A model generated the notes under the pieces. That model saw only the letters and a program-made list of their open reading frames with translations. It was not told where the DNA came from and did not search any database. Positions 8,344-16,560 of a stretch of DNA of 64,000 nt are shown here, piece by piece. Position 1 is the first letter of the stretch. Each line of letters starts with the position of its first letter. The stretch lies in the NCBI RefSeq assembly GCF_036327415.1, contig NZ_CP123961.1, positions 868,001 through 932,000 on the forward strand, given 5' to 3'. The stretch is from Bartonella grahamii subsp. shimonis (GTDB taxonomy: Bacteria > Pseudomonadota > Alphaproteobacteria > Rhizobiales > Rhizobiaceae). Position numbers and translations under genes: made by a program.

Positions 8344-8777
8344 TAATCTCTTTTATTCCGTGGAGTATTTACTCCTGGGTTATCAATGGAAACGTTTTAA
8401 CTCTGGTCGAACGCTCTCTCATCTTAACTGTGATTTTATTGTCTATTATTGTTGTGAATATTAAAATTGTCCGACAGGGAGAACCCGTGATGATTACTAA
8501 CATTCTGACAGTTATTGTTCTGTTTGTTAATTATTTCGTTGGATGGTCTACACTTTTACTGAACTACCTTACAGTTTTTTGCTATCTGTCACTTGCTCTG
8601 GTTTCATTGATTAGCTTGCTGGTAAAGAAACCCTTTACCATTTTTTATGCTAGTGCTAGCCTCAACGCTGCTAAAAAACGCAAACATATCCTATTGTATC
8701 TCATCAATAAATATATTACATGTATCTGGGTAATCATCATGCGATATTTTTATCGCGTCAAACACCATGGTGCATAA
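8331..8777 (+). CDS. Hydrophobic membrane protein of unknown role
   Basis: A 148-residue protein with four or five membrane segments; aaaggagg lies 7 nt before ATG 8331. The segment LLVKKPFTIFYAS resembles a short motif seen in several small membrane proteins near cell-envelope genes, but I cannot assign a family. Its start overlaps the end of the broken dehydratase gene, so it belongs to the same former operon. The C-terminus lies in a 21-bp tandem duplication that repeats its stop. Confidence 0.6.
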   Translation: MFNIIISFIPWSIYSWVINGNVLTLVERSLILTVILLSIIVVNIKIVRQGEPVMITNILTVIVLFVNYFVGWSTLLLNYLTVFCYLSLALVSLISLLVKKPFTIFYASASLNAAKKRKHILLYLINKYITCIWVIIMRYFYRVKHHGA

Positions 8778-8798
8778 GTCAAACACCATGGTGCATAA
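8757..8798 (+). repeat. 21-bp tandem duplication
   Basis: Two exact adjacent copies (8757-8777, 8778-8798), each containing the palindrome CACCATGGTG and a TAA. The first TAA ends the upstream gene; the second precedes ATG 8800 by 2 nt. Confidence 0.9.
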
Positions 8799-8799
8799 T

Positions 8800-9303
8800 A
8801 TGTCATTGTTTAACATTCTGACCGGAACCCCTTTATGGGTCTGGATTTTGCTTATTTTTCTCATTACGATGGGAATAAGCGCATTGAAAGATAGGGAAAT
8901 GGGGGTTAACCGCCTTTTTCTATTGCCGTTAATCTTTCTTTTTTTGGGCGGAAGCGATGTGATTAACGAGCTGGCGTTCCCGCGCTGGGGAGCAATCTCA
9001 ATGTTGGCGGGGCTTATGATCGGCGTTGGCGTTGGCTGGTTGCTCTGGCGTGCCGCTCCGCGTTTAAAAATCAAAGAGGGAACGGATTTAATTATTCGGC
9101 CTGGTACGCCGTTGCCACTGATATTTATTCTTATCACTTTTGTCATCAAATTCACATTGATTGTTTTTCTCAAGGTTGAACCTGATTTGAAATATGCATT
9201 TGATTTTAACCTTCTTTTTGGTCTTTTAAGTGGGTTCACTGGTGGTGTGTTTTGGGGCGGCACATTAAATTTATATATAACATTTCGAAAGAATCCAAAT
9301 TAA
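8800..9303 (+). CDS. Small membrane protein, DUF6622-like
   Basis: A 167-residue protein with about five membrane segments. Its N-terminus NILTGTPLWVWILLIFLI followed by ALKDREMGVNRLFLLPLIF matches, from memory, a widespread proteobacterial family of unknown function (DUF6622-like). I use ATG 8800, where that conserved N-terminus begins; earlier in-frame ATGs (8767, 8788) lie inside the tandem duplication. It ends the citrate-synthase/hot-dog module. Confidence 0.65.
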   Translation: MSLFNILTGTPLWVWILLIFLITMGISALKDREMGVNRLFLLPLIFLFLGGSDVINELAFPRWGAISMLAGLMIGVGVGWLLWRAAPRLKIKEGTDLIIRPGTPLPLIFILITFVIKFTLIVFLKVEPDLKYAFDFNLLFGLLSGFTGGVFWGGTLNLYITFRKNPN

Positions 9304-10317
9304 TCCCTATACCATTAGCTGTGGGTGTTTCCCATCAGAACTATCTCAATAGAAGCTTATTCCTAACAACAACGCTGCATACAAACGCAGCATTGCCTCA
9401 TAGTTTCAGATTTTTTTGTCCCAGCGCGTGAATACGTGACGGAAGTGATATATCTGACTATGCCTCCCTTGGGGGCAGAGCGAGCCTAAAGGTTTAGAAT
9501 GCTATGAGTTTAAGCTAGCTGGACTTTGAGCAGATGGTTGATCGCTAATGGTAAATCATTTTGTTTTACGATTCAAAAAGAGGATAGTGATGGTCTCATT
9601 GGCCTAGGTGGGCAAGAGAACTCTTAGCTTGGCAATGCGTCAACAGTTTGTAGAACTATATTATGGACCCCATACGCAAAGCGGTTGCTATGATGCCATG
9701 ATGCTTTTGTCAAGCATTGTGATATGGTAAGAACCGGTGTTTAAGGGTGCAACTGCGGTCACTGCACGACCCAGTAGCATTACGTCTGAGTATTTAGGAG
9801 CGGTAAACTCCGTACAGGCTACGCGTACAATATGTGAAGCACGCTTGCGGGAATTAGTGTGTCATTATTGCGTTGTGCACGCAACCCTCTAGCTAGTACT
9901 TCATTGGTAAGGCTGTTTTTTGAAGTTGGTTGTAATTATCTGTGTGTTTTTAAAGAGAACGTTAGCACCGATGTATCGCGTGCAGTACCAAAAAATCTTC
10001 CAAAAATTTATTGAAAATACTGAAAATGGATGTGCAAGACGAACAAAGGCTTGCTAAGGATATTTTATCAACAATTGTAACTGCTTGGGGGCATAATATT
10101 GTACAAAAAAAATGCATGGCATGAAGTCCAAAAAACGAATAAAGGCGCATTGCGCTTCTCCTTTAAGAACTGGGTATCTCCTCTTAGCTTAATGAGTTCT
10201 CATTATGCATCTTTTACGCAAGATTTGCGATGGAAAGACTTGACAAAAAAAATCAATACGTTTTGTTTAAAAGATCCGGGTTTAATATGCCCTTCAATAG
10301 GGAAGGGTATTTCACAA
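9304..10317. other. Decayed stretch before the MATE gene
   Basis: About 1 kb without an intact gene. Around 9740-9890 one frame reads GATAVTARPSSITSEYLGAV and on to VHATL and a stop, which looks like former coding sequence that I cannot identify. A copy of repeat R2 lies at 9954-9990. A 76-codon frame at 10099-10329 overlaps the MATE start and has no supporting signal. Confidence 0.45.
9954..9990 (+). repeat. Dispersed repeat R2, copy 2
   Basis: Begins agagaacgttagcaccgatg and runs through a CGCGTGCAGTACCAA core shared with the copies at 7031 and 20899. It lies 330 bp upstream of the MATE gene. Confidence 0.6.
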
Positions 10318-11660
10318 TGTTTGTTGTGATGAAGAAATTACTCCTTCTTGGTATGCCACTGGCTATTGGTTTTATCTCTCAGATGATGATTTCCTTCACA
10401 GATGCGGCACTTGTAGCGCATTTAGGCGTTCAAGCCTTGAGTGGTACAATGTTAGCTCTAAGTATGTTTAGTTTTGTTATGTTGTTGGGACTAGGGATTA
10501 TTACCGCAGTTGCACCAAAACTTGCGGAAAGTTTTCGCAAACAAGATAGAGATGCATTGAAGGCATGGTTTGATCAAGGAATATGGCTTTCCCTTTTGAT
10601 TGGAATAATAAGTGCAATCATTTTACTCAATACGAGGAATATTTTATGTCTTCTCGGCCAAAATGAGGCAATTGCCAATATAGCGCAGAAATATAATAGT
10701 GGCGCTGCTATAGGGGTAGTGTTTTTTTATCTTTATGTAAATAGCCGTGGATTACTGTCAGCAATTGGTCATCCAAAGCCCTTAACTTGGATTATGCTTG
10801 CCGCTATTCCTGTAAATTTTCTCATCTCTTGGCTGCTTATTTTTGGTATAGGTCCTGCAAGCGGATTTGGTGTCTTTGGTGCTGGAATTGCGAGTAGTTT
10901 GGTCCGTATTTTGATTGTTATGGCAGTAGCAATAATTCTGTCCCGCAATTCTACTTTTAGTTCCTTTCACTTTAATTATTTAAGACCAAAGTTAGAAATT
11001 TCACGAATAATACAATTACTGTTCATAGGACTTCCCATTGGTATCCGTATTCTTATTGCGGAGGGCTTTCCTTCTGTTATTGCCTTCATGATTACAGCTT
11101 TTGGGGTCGAAGCTTTGGCTGCGCATACGATTGGAATGCGTCTTGATATGCTTATTTCTGTGGTAGCTTTGGGGATTTCCAGCGCAGCTGCGACCATAGC
11201 AGCGTGGTATCAAGCCGATCGGAATCATATGGCTCTAAAACAGTTACGTATGAATGTCACAATTTTTGCTATAGCTTATGTCTTGTTTTTATCAGGGGGT
11301 GTTTATTTTTCTTATGAATTCATTCTTTCAATCATCTTTGACATTTCTTCAGTCCACGTTATTGTTTTCTCTTGGGAGTTGCTTCCGTTTATCTTATTGT
11401 CTTTTGCTTTTGGCACTTTAGGAGCCATGCTCAATGGCATACTTGTGGGTTTGCTTGATACGTTTTGGCCAACAATTGTTGTAACAATAAGCTATTGGGG
11501 GATAGGCTTATTTGGGGGAGCTCTCATGGCACATTTTTTTGAATATGGTTTTATGGGTTATTGGCTTGGCATGATTGGTGCCAGCTTAATCGTTTCTATC
11601 TTTAACTATATGCGCGTGGGTTATTTAATAAAACGCAATTCTATGTTTGGGGCGAAGTGA
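10318..11660 (+). CDS. MATE family multidrug efflux transporter (NorM-like)
   Basis: An inner-membrane antiporter that exports cationic drugs or metabolites against Na+ or H+. About 447 residues with twelve membrane segments in two homologous halves. MATE signatures include LGMPLAIGFISQMMISFTDA at the N-terminus, then TRNILCLLGQN, GLPIGIRILIAEGFPS and AAHTIGMRLDML in the second half. The open frame reaches back to TTG 10230. I favour ATG 10318, which has gggaaggg upstream and begins close to the family's first helix; ATG 10330 is another option. It stands alone in the island, with R2 upstream and R1 directly at its stop, so it may have arrived as a cassette. Its substrate is unknown. Confidence 0.88.
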
Positions 11661-11803
11661 GTGTTATAAAAGCACTGTAAGCACGAGCTGTGAAAGCATA
11701 GCACCTCATCCCGTCCATAGGGGCTGTTTTGCTTCTATGGAGATAACAATATAGGTTACAAAATTGGCTTAATATGAAAAAGAAGTGCCTTTGTTTGTAT
11801 CCT
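11657..11803 (+). repeat. Dispersed repeat R1, copy 1
   Basis: The sequence from the MATE stop codon (tgagtgttataaaagcactg) to about 11803 is imperfectly repeated at 20646-20775. Shared blocks include GTAAGCAC, AGCTGT, TTGTTTGC-like and CTTCTATG.GATAACA followed by an A-rich stretch. Both copies begin at a gene's stop codon. From 11804 to 12001 I see nothing but AT-rich sequence. Confidence 0.55.
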
Positions 11804-12001
11804 TAATATTATCTATTGAGTTTTAAGGTAATATGAGTTTATTAAAATCATTCGGATTCAATTTAAGAGTAAGTTTAGTAAATTGGAATGGTTTAATACC
11901 ATAAAAAATGACTAGAAAAAACGTGCCTATATTTATACGCCGTTGAGGAGTCATTTAAAAAAGTTATTGTTTTTATAAGTCATTACAATCGCGGTGCTAA
12001 A

Positions 12002-12437
12002 ATGCATGCGTTTGTTAAAACAATCGCTGCCGCTGACGATGTTATTCTTGCAAGTTCTGTTTATACGGGTCTTATTCAGAGGGATAAAGAATGCTCTTGA
12101 TAATTTAGATTATCATTCTTTTGGGGATAAAGCTGTTGGTCTTTTCTCTCATGGCAGTACAGCCAAAAATGCGCTACTGTCATGTGAATATTTGGGAACA
12201 GTTGTGCATACGCTTTATGGACAAGCACTGCAATGTCAAGTTGCTTCAGCTAAAGATGATTTTGCGTCTGAGAATGAAAACCATACATGGAGACTTAGCA
12301 GCGAAGATGCACAAGCTCGCTGCACATATCTTGCTGATGAAACGTATTATAGATTTTTAAAAGTGACACCCCTATGGACGGGCTTGAAATATTGCATATT
12401 ATGGGGGGCATTCGCCTGCACATGCATTTTCGTGTAG
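12002..12437 (+). pseudogene. NADPH-dependent FMN reductase (SsuE-type) remnant
   Basis: ATG 12002 reads MHAFVKTIAAADDVILASSV then YTGLIQ, matching the ADGVILASPVYTG segment of flavodoxin-fold FMN reductases. A one-base shift leads into GIKNALDNLDYHSFGDKAVG and LFSHGSTAKNALLSCEYL, matching the KNALDWL...GKPV segment and the following strand. The frame degrades after 12360. The N-terminal third is missing and the gene is shifted, so it is dead. Its link to neighbouring genes is unknown. Confidence 0.6.
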
Positions 12438-12611
12438 GTTGACTGAGCGGCGCGCTTGCCTTATTAGCGAAGCCGCTGCGTATTGTTCATGTTTTTGGCT
12501 CTAATGCAGAGGATAAAATAATCTCTGGATGTGCGCATCATAATAAGATTGACGCCACATCTGTAAAATTAGGTCGGAAAAGGCGACCAAATGGCTGGCG
12601 GTGATCAACGA

Positions 12612-12869
12612 GAAAAGTTTATGATCATGTGATTTGTGAGAGCCGTATTGAGAAAGAGTTTGCGCAAAATCTCGATAATGACCCGGATGTAAGATTATTT
12701 TTTTAATTGCCAAGGAGTTTTAAAATTGCAACGCTAATCGGCTCTTATACCAGATTAGGCGGTATTAGAGCGTGAGAGCGAACAAAAGCTTTATTTTGCG
12801 CATTTTGCGGCGCTTGAGATGAGTTTTGAGTGTAGTGCATAGCCGGTGACAAATTGGCGTGAATATAAG
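12612..12869 (+). pseudogene. Type III restriction enzyme (Res) C-terminal remnant, copy 1
   Basis: The frame reads KVYDHVICESRIEKEFAQNL then DNDPDVRLFF, the conserved VYDHV..DS..EKEFA...LFxKLP block found near the endonuclease domain of type III Res subunits. After shifts, LYFAHFAALEM and PVTNWRE follow, which parallel the end of the second copy at 14915-15573. It is only a small, frameshifted C-terminal piece. Confidence 0.6.
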
Positions 12870-12928
12870 TGCACTTTGCCCGAAGCGGCGCATGATTTTC
12901 CAAGTGCTGCGGTGGTTGTTGCAGAATG

Positions 12929-13333
12929 ATTGGTGCATGAAATACTTAATCTCGGCGCGGGGAGGAGAGCAAAGCTTTTTATATCAAAATAATAAATTGA
13001 CAAAGCTAGCTATAAAGTAGCTATAATGTGTACTTCATGTGAAATTTAATTGTTTTCATTAGCATTGGTGCACGAAATACTTAACCTTGGCGCGGGGAGG
13101 ACAGCCAAACTTTTTATATCAAAATAATAAATTGACAAAAGGTAGCTATAAAGTAGCTATAATGTGTACTTCATATTAAATTTAATTGTTTTCATTAGTA
13201 TTGGTGCACGAAATACTTAATCTCGGCGCGGGGAGGACAGCCAAACTTTTTATATCAAAATAATAAATTGATAAAAGCTAGCTAAAAAGTAGCTATAATG
13301 TGTACTTTATGTGAAATTTAATTGTTTTCATTT
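12929..13333 (+). repeat. Three tandem ~135-bp repeats carrying a promoter
   Basis: Copies start at 12929, 13064 and 13200 (periods 135 and 136) and differ at few positions. Each begins with the tail of a former gene (reading LVHEILNLGAGR..AKLFIS), then carries TTGACA or TTGATA, a tandem TAGCTATAA-like direct repeat and TATAAT. The array leads straight into the 40-residue peptide gene at 13352. Three stacked copies could raise or modulate its transcription. Confidence 0.9.
13268..13299 (+). promoter_or_regulatory. Promoter of the 40-residue peptide gene (proximal copy)
   Basis: TTGATA at 13268-13273 and TATAAT at 13294-13299, spaced 20 nt, 52 nt before ATG 13352. Equivalent elements in the other copies are TTGACA 12997-13002 with TATAAT 13022-13027 (19 nt), and TTGACA 13132-13137 with TATAAT 13158-13163 (20 nt). 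The long spacers and the repeated TAGCTAWAA-like motif between the boxes suggest activator or repressor dependence. Confidence 0.6.
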
Positions 13334-13351
13334 AATACAGGAGGTAAAATT

Positions 13352-13474
13352 ATGAAAACTAAAGATGTGTATAAACCACTGAAAAAAATTCAAATTAAGC
13401 GGGTTGATGTTACTTCGCTTAAAGCCCAAACAAGTGAGCAGAAAATGACTGCTCGACGCTCCCTTCTGAATTGA
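13352..13474 (+). CDS. 40-residue peptide ending in Asn, MccA-like precursor candidate
   Basis: A near-perfect ribosome-binding site (caggaggt, 7-8 nt from ATG 13352) opens a 40-codon gene. The product is Lys/Arg-rich, with no signal peptide or Cys, beginning MKTKDVYKPLKKIQIKR and ending ARRSLLN. It is followed by a 15-bp perfect hairpin and then an MFS exporter, and preceded by three tandem promoters. In microcin C systems a tiny MccA gene ending in Asn is separated by a hairpin terminator from mccB, and an MFS pump (MccC) exports the product. Longer Asn-ending MccA peptides are known. The match is in layout and C-terminus; the adenylating enzyme MccB is not in this window, so the function stays a hypothesis. 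Confidence 0.7.
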   Translation: MKTKDVYKPLKKIQIKRVDVTSLKAQTSEQKMTARRSLLN

Positions 13475-13485
13475 GGTTAAAAATA

Positions 13486-13526
13486 TATAAAGCTGGCAGC
13501 AAAAAAAGCTGCCAGCTTTATAGCTT
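13486..13526 (+). terminator. 15-bp perfect hairpin between peptide and MFS genes
   Basis: TATAAAGCTGGCAGC (13486-13500) and its exact complement (13508-13522) flank an A7 loop, followed by gctttt. It is either a terminator that allows partial read-through into the MFS gene, or an mRNA-stabilising 3' end for the peptide transcript. In the E. coli mcc operon a hairpin at the same place sets the high mccA-to-downstream ratio. Confidence 0.85.
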
Positions 13527-13538
13527 TTGGATATATTA

Positions 13539-14789
13539 ATGACGATAGATTATGAAGTTAAAAAGTTGCTCTATGGCTGTGCGGCAATGAGCGGGGTTCG
13601 GCTGATTACAGGTTCATTCCATGCTTTTTTTTTCTTGTCTATGGGCGTTAGTATGACACAGTTAGCTTTATTGCAAATTGTGTTTAGCGTAGCTATTTGT
13701 ATTTTTGAAGTGCCTTGTGGGATTTTAGGAGATAAAATCGGCGTTAAACAAAATGTTATCTTATCATGTTTCTTTTTTTCGCTCTTTTTCTTTTTATGTA
13801 TCTACGCGCCTAATCTTTTTGTCTTAATTCCGGCAGAAATTATTTATGCTTTAGGCTTTGCTTTATGTTCTGGCGCTGATAGCACATGGATTAAAGGCTT
13901 AATTGATAGCGGTGGTTACAAGGGTAGTTTGATCTATCACCAAGTAAACGCCTATAAGCGGGAACTAACGGCATTCATGAATATGGTTGCTGGTGCGCTA
14001 GGTGTTCTTATTGTTTTGTGTATGGATAATTATCAGTCGGCATATTATTTTTGTTCTTTCGGGTTTCTCGTGCTTGTATTCTTGTTTAGTCGGGTGACGG
14101 GGATAGCTATTGCATCCGTTTCGGGCAGTAAGCCAATAAAATCGGGTTCTTTGTTGCATGCAACAGAAGCTTTTGCTTATTTAGTTACCTCAAAGATCGG
14201 GTTGTATTATATATTGATATGTGGTTTTATTGTTGCCGCATTGCAGCCTATATTTCATTTTTGGCAACCTTTTATTTTGGGACAAACAGGAGTATTAGAC
14301 AATGCAACAGGAAAGACTAAAATTCTTATTCTTGGTCTATGCTTTGTGTCTTATACTCTCGTAAAATACTTATTTAATCGCTTTGTAATTAAATATCTTA
14401 TGCAAAAATACGCTCCTATGGCGATAACTTTGTGCTCACTCGTCCTGAGTGCTGTTATTATGCTTGCTCTGCTCCTCGTTGCAAACAGTTGGGCCCCCCT
14501 TATTTTATTCACTGTATTTCACAGTTTTTTTTCTGTCCCTATGACGCAGTTTGAAGCAGAATTTTTTAAACATATTCAACAAAAGAATGCAAATACGGTT
14601 TTATCCATTGTTAGTTTTCTTGCGCGTATTTTTGGTATTTTAGCGCTTGTGCTGATTGGTTGGTTGGCGAATAATGTTTGTATAGAAGCAGCTTTTTGTT
14701 TCGCCTTGCTTTGTATATGTTTAGTTATTCCGCTTAATTTGGCCTGGCTTTATACTGATAAAAAGTTAATAAAAAACGAAGAGCTCTGA
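13539..14789 (+). CDS. MFS exporter next to the MccA-like peptide
   Basis: A 416-residue major facilitator protein with about twelve membrane segments. It has an MFS-like loop after helix 2 (GILGDKIGVKQN, equivalent to the GxLaDrxGrr motif) and EVPCGILGD in helix 2. It starts at ATG 13539 (TTG 13527 also in frame), 64 nt past the peptide gene and 16 nt past the hairpin. Position suggests that it exports the peptide or its modified product, as MccC does. Apart from scattered remnants, nothing intact follows for 1.7 kb. The MFS assignment is secure; the substrate is inferred from neighbours. Confidence 0.82.
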   Translation: MTIDYEVKKLLYGCAAMSGVRLITGSFHAFFFLSMGVSMTQLALLQIVFSVAICIFEVPCGILGDKIGVKQNVILSCFFFSLFFFLCIYAPNLFVLIPAEIIYALGFALCSGADSTWIKGLIDSGGYKGSLIYHQVNAYKRELTAFMNMVAGALGVLIVLCMDNYQSAYYFCSFGFLVLVFLFSRVTGIAIASVSGSKPIKSGSLLHATEAFAYLVTSKIGLYYILICGFIVAALQPIFHFWQPFILGQTGVLDNATGKTKILILGLCFVSYTLVKYLFNRFVIKYLMQKYAPMAITLCSLVLSAVIMLALLLVANSWAPLILFTVFHSFFSVPMTQFEAEFFKHIQQKNANTVLSIVSFLARIFGILALVLIGWLANNVCIEAAFCFALLCICLVIPLNLAWLYTDKKLIKNEEL

Positions 14790-14914
14790 GAGAGAAAATA
14801 CAATTGAATAGGGACTTGCCCGTGACTTACATAAAGACACAAGAAAAAATAGTGTGTGGGTCATCTTATATGGATTTAGTCGAAATTAATAGCTGTCCAT
14901 CGTTTTAAGTAGAG

Positions 14915-15573
14915 ATGCTTATCGATTTGAATACGCCAAATGATTGTACTGCTATTAGCCAGAAATATCGCGAACGAGCATACCAAGAGGCTTATGATAT
15001 TGATGTTTTGCTAAATAGTGGGCACGTATTAGATTTTGCAAAAAAACGTAAGCTTTTTTAGAGTGCGCGGAGGAAATCCTCAATAAAGCGTATGTCAATC
15101 TTACTATTGCTGGTATTAAATATTTAACACTAGTTAGCCAAGACTATAGTGTGCAAGAATGTTTTGCAAGTAGCGAACTTTTGGCGAATTTAGAGCGTAC
15201 AGCGCTGGTGAGTGAGAAGAGTGTATATGATCATGTGGTTTATAAGAGTAATATTGAGAAAGAATTTGCGCAAAATTAATGATAATGCCTCCGAAGTAAA
15301 ATTATTTTTTAAATTGCCAAGGAGCTTTAAAATCGTGACGCTCATAGGCTCTTACACGCCGGATTTTTGCGTGTTTTAGAGTGAGATGGCGCGCAAAAGC
15401 TTGATTTTGTACTGGAAACAAAAGGAACGAATAGCGAGTTTGATTTGCGCCTTAAAGAAATGCTGAAGATTAAATGCGGCAAGGCGCATTTTACCGCCCT
15501 TAAGACTGGTGTGGTGTTTAACGAGGCACCGGTGATGAGTTGGCGCGATTCTAAAGCGGGGGGATGGCGGTAG
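14915..15573 (+). pseudogene. Type III restriction enzyme (Res) C-terminal remnant, copy 2
   Basis: From ATG 14915 the reading is MLIDLNTPNDCTAISQKYRE and ends in HVLDFAKKRKLF at a TAG. In the next frame ECAEEILNKAY follows at once, then SEKSVYDHVVYKSNIEKEFA, stop, FFKLPRSFKI, GSYTPDF, LDFVLETKGTNSEFDLRLKE and IKCGKAHFTAL to a TAG at 15571-15573. VYDHVVYDS, GTYNPDW, FVxETKG and KIxCGKAHF are the conserved blocks of the Res nuclease domain. At least four shifts or stops are present and the helicase part is gone. Together with copy 1 this shows that two type III systems, or a duplication, once stood here. Confidence 0.72.
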
Positions 15574-16074
15574 AGAGAGGGGGGGGAGGAGTGGGCGGCA
15601 CGAATGACGCTGTCTTTAGTTGCGTACCGCCAAGCTAATTTTGTGCTTTGCGAAATTTGCCAAGGCTTTTGGACGTACTGTGTTTACTGCGTAATAACAT
15701 CTTATGAATACCATGTAGAAGGCGCGCAGAAATGGGTGATTGCGTGTCTAGCTTCCCAATGCCGTAATTAAGTACAGCCACATAATGAGATAGCTCTTCA
15801 ATATCGTCAGTCGCACTGATATTTTTTCTTTATTTTCAAACAATAATAGGTCAGATGGTAACGATTATGTCCTTTCTATCTGAGAAAGAGTAGCACCGCT
15901 TGCGTATATGCACGAGTAAAAGTCAATCAACATTGGTCTGAGGTAAAAAACGCAAATTATTTCTAATACACCTAAGGATTTCATAGCTTGCTCTAACGGT
16001 TTATATAAAACCGCCCTTTTTAAAGGTGGATTGGGTGGCAAATTTATTGGGATATAGGCTTTATGAATCTCTCA
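15551..16074 (-). pseudogene. Fic family protein remnant (N-terminal two thirds)
   Basis: On the minus strand from about 16074 the frame reads YIPINLPPNPPLKRAVLYKP then LEQAMKSLGVLE and SQIERT-stop-SLPSDLLLFENKEK, the SSQIEGTQSSLxDLL block of DUF4172-type Fic proteins. After a one-base shift come DDIEELSHYVAVLNYG, SPISARLLHGIHKMLL, LGKFRKAQN-stop-LGGT and ASFVPP, corresponding to tPGEFRxSQNWIGGT..ArFVPP. In both motifs a codon has become a stop (Q to TAA, W to TAG). The catalytic HPFxxGNGR block is absent downstream; the remnant meets the Res remnant tail to tail. Fic proteins AMPylate targets; this one cannot. Confidence 0.75.
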
Positions 16075-16560
16075 AACTAAGCTTTCTACTATGCAGGTCC
16101 TAAGGCGTGATTGCATATATGGTCGTATCTGTTGCTGCGTTGTGTAGGTAGAGATCCTAAATTAGGAAAGGAGGACTGCTCTTTTAATTACAAAGGAAGA
16201 ATACGGCGCGTAAGTGCAGCAAAATGTATTTTGAGGAGCAGTAAAGGGGTGAGGCATTTGATGTCCAGCGGATGACCGATTAACTGGAGTATAAGTGGGC
16301 ATTGCTAGGGCGGATTTTAGTTAAGAATTGCGCTCCGTACGCCATAAGCTCTCTGCATCCTTCATATAGGCGTTGAGATCATCGCCCAATCAACGTAAAG
16401 GGGCTATTTTGCCTTTAACGCTTGTTTGGCTGCTTCCATTAGTGCCGCTGGCTCTATCAGCCATTACGGTTATAATTTCCTCGTCCAAAGAACAGATCAA
16501 TTGATTGCGTAATAGGGTATGTGTGCCTTTTTTGACCGTGTCTTTTTTAAAAAGCAGCCG
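16075..16560. other. Decayed stretch without a recognisable gene
   Basis: Nearly 500 bases with short coding-like pieces on both strands, for example RNQLICSLDEEIITVMADRA on the minus strand near 16450-16510. None has a start, ribosome-binding site or known motif. I identify nothing functional. Confidence 0.45.

Noticed and set aside
10099..10329. 76-codon open frame before the MATE gene
   Set aside because: It overlaps the MATE start region in another frame, has no ribosome-binding site and no recognisable composition; decayed sequence is a simpler explanation.
12929..13333. Tandem repeats considered as a CRISPR array
   Set aside because: The units are ~135 bp and continuous, without unique spacers between short repeats.
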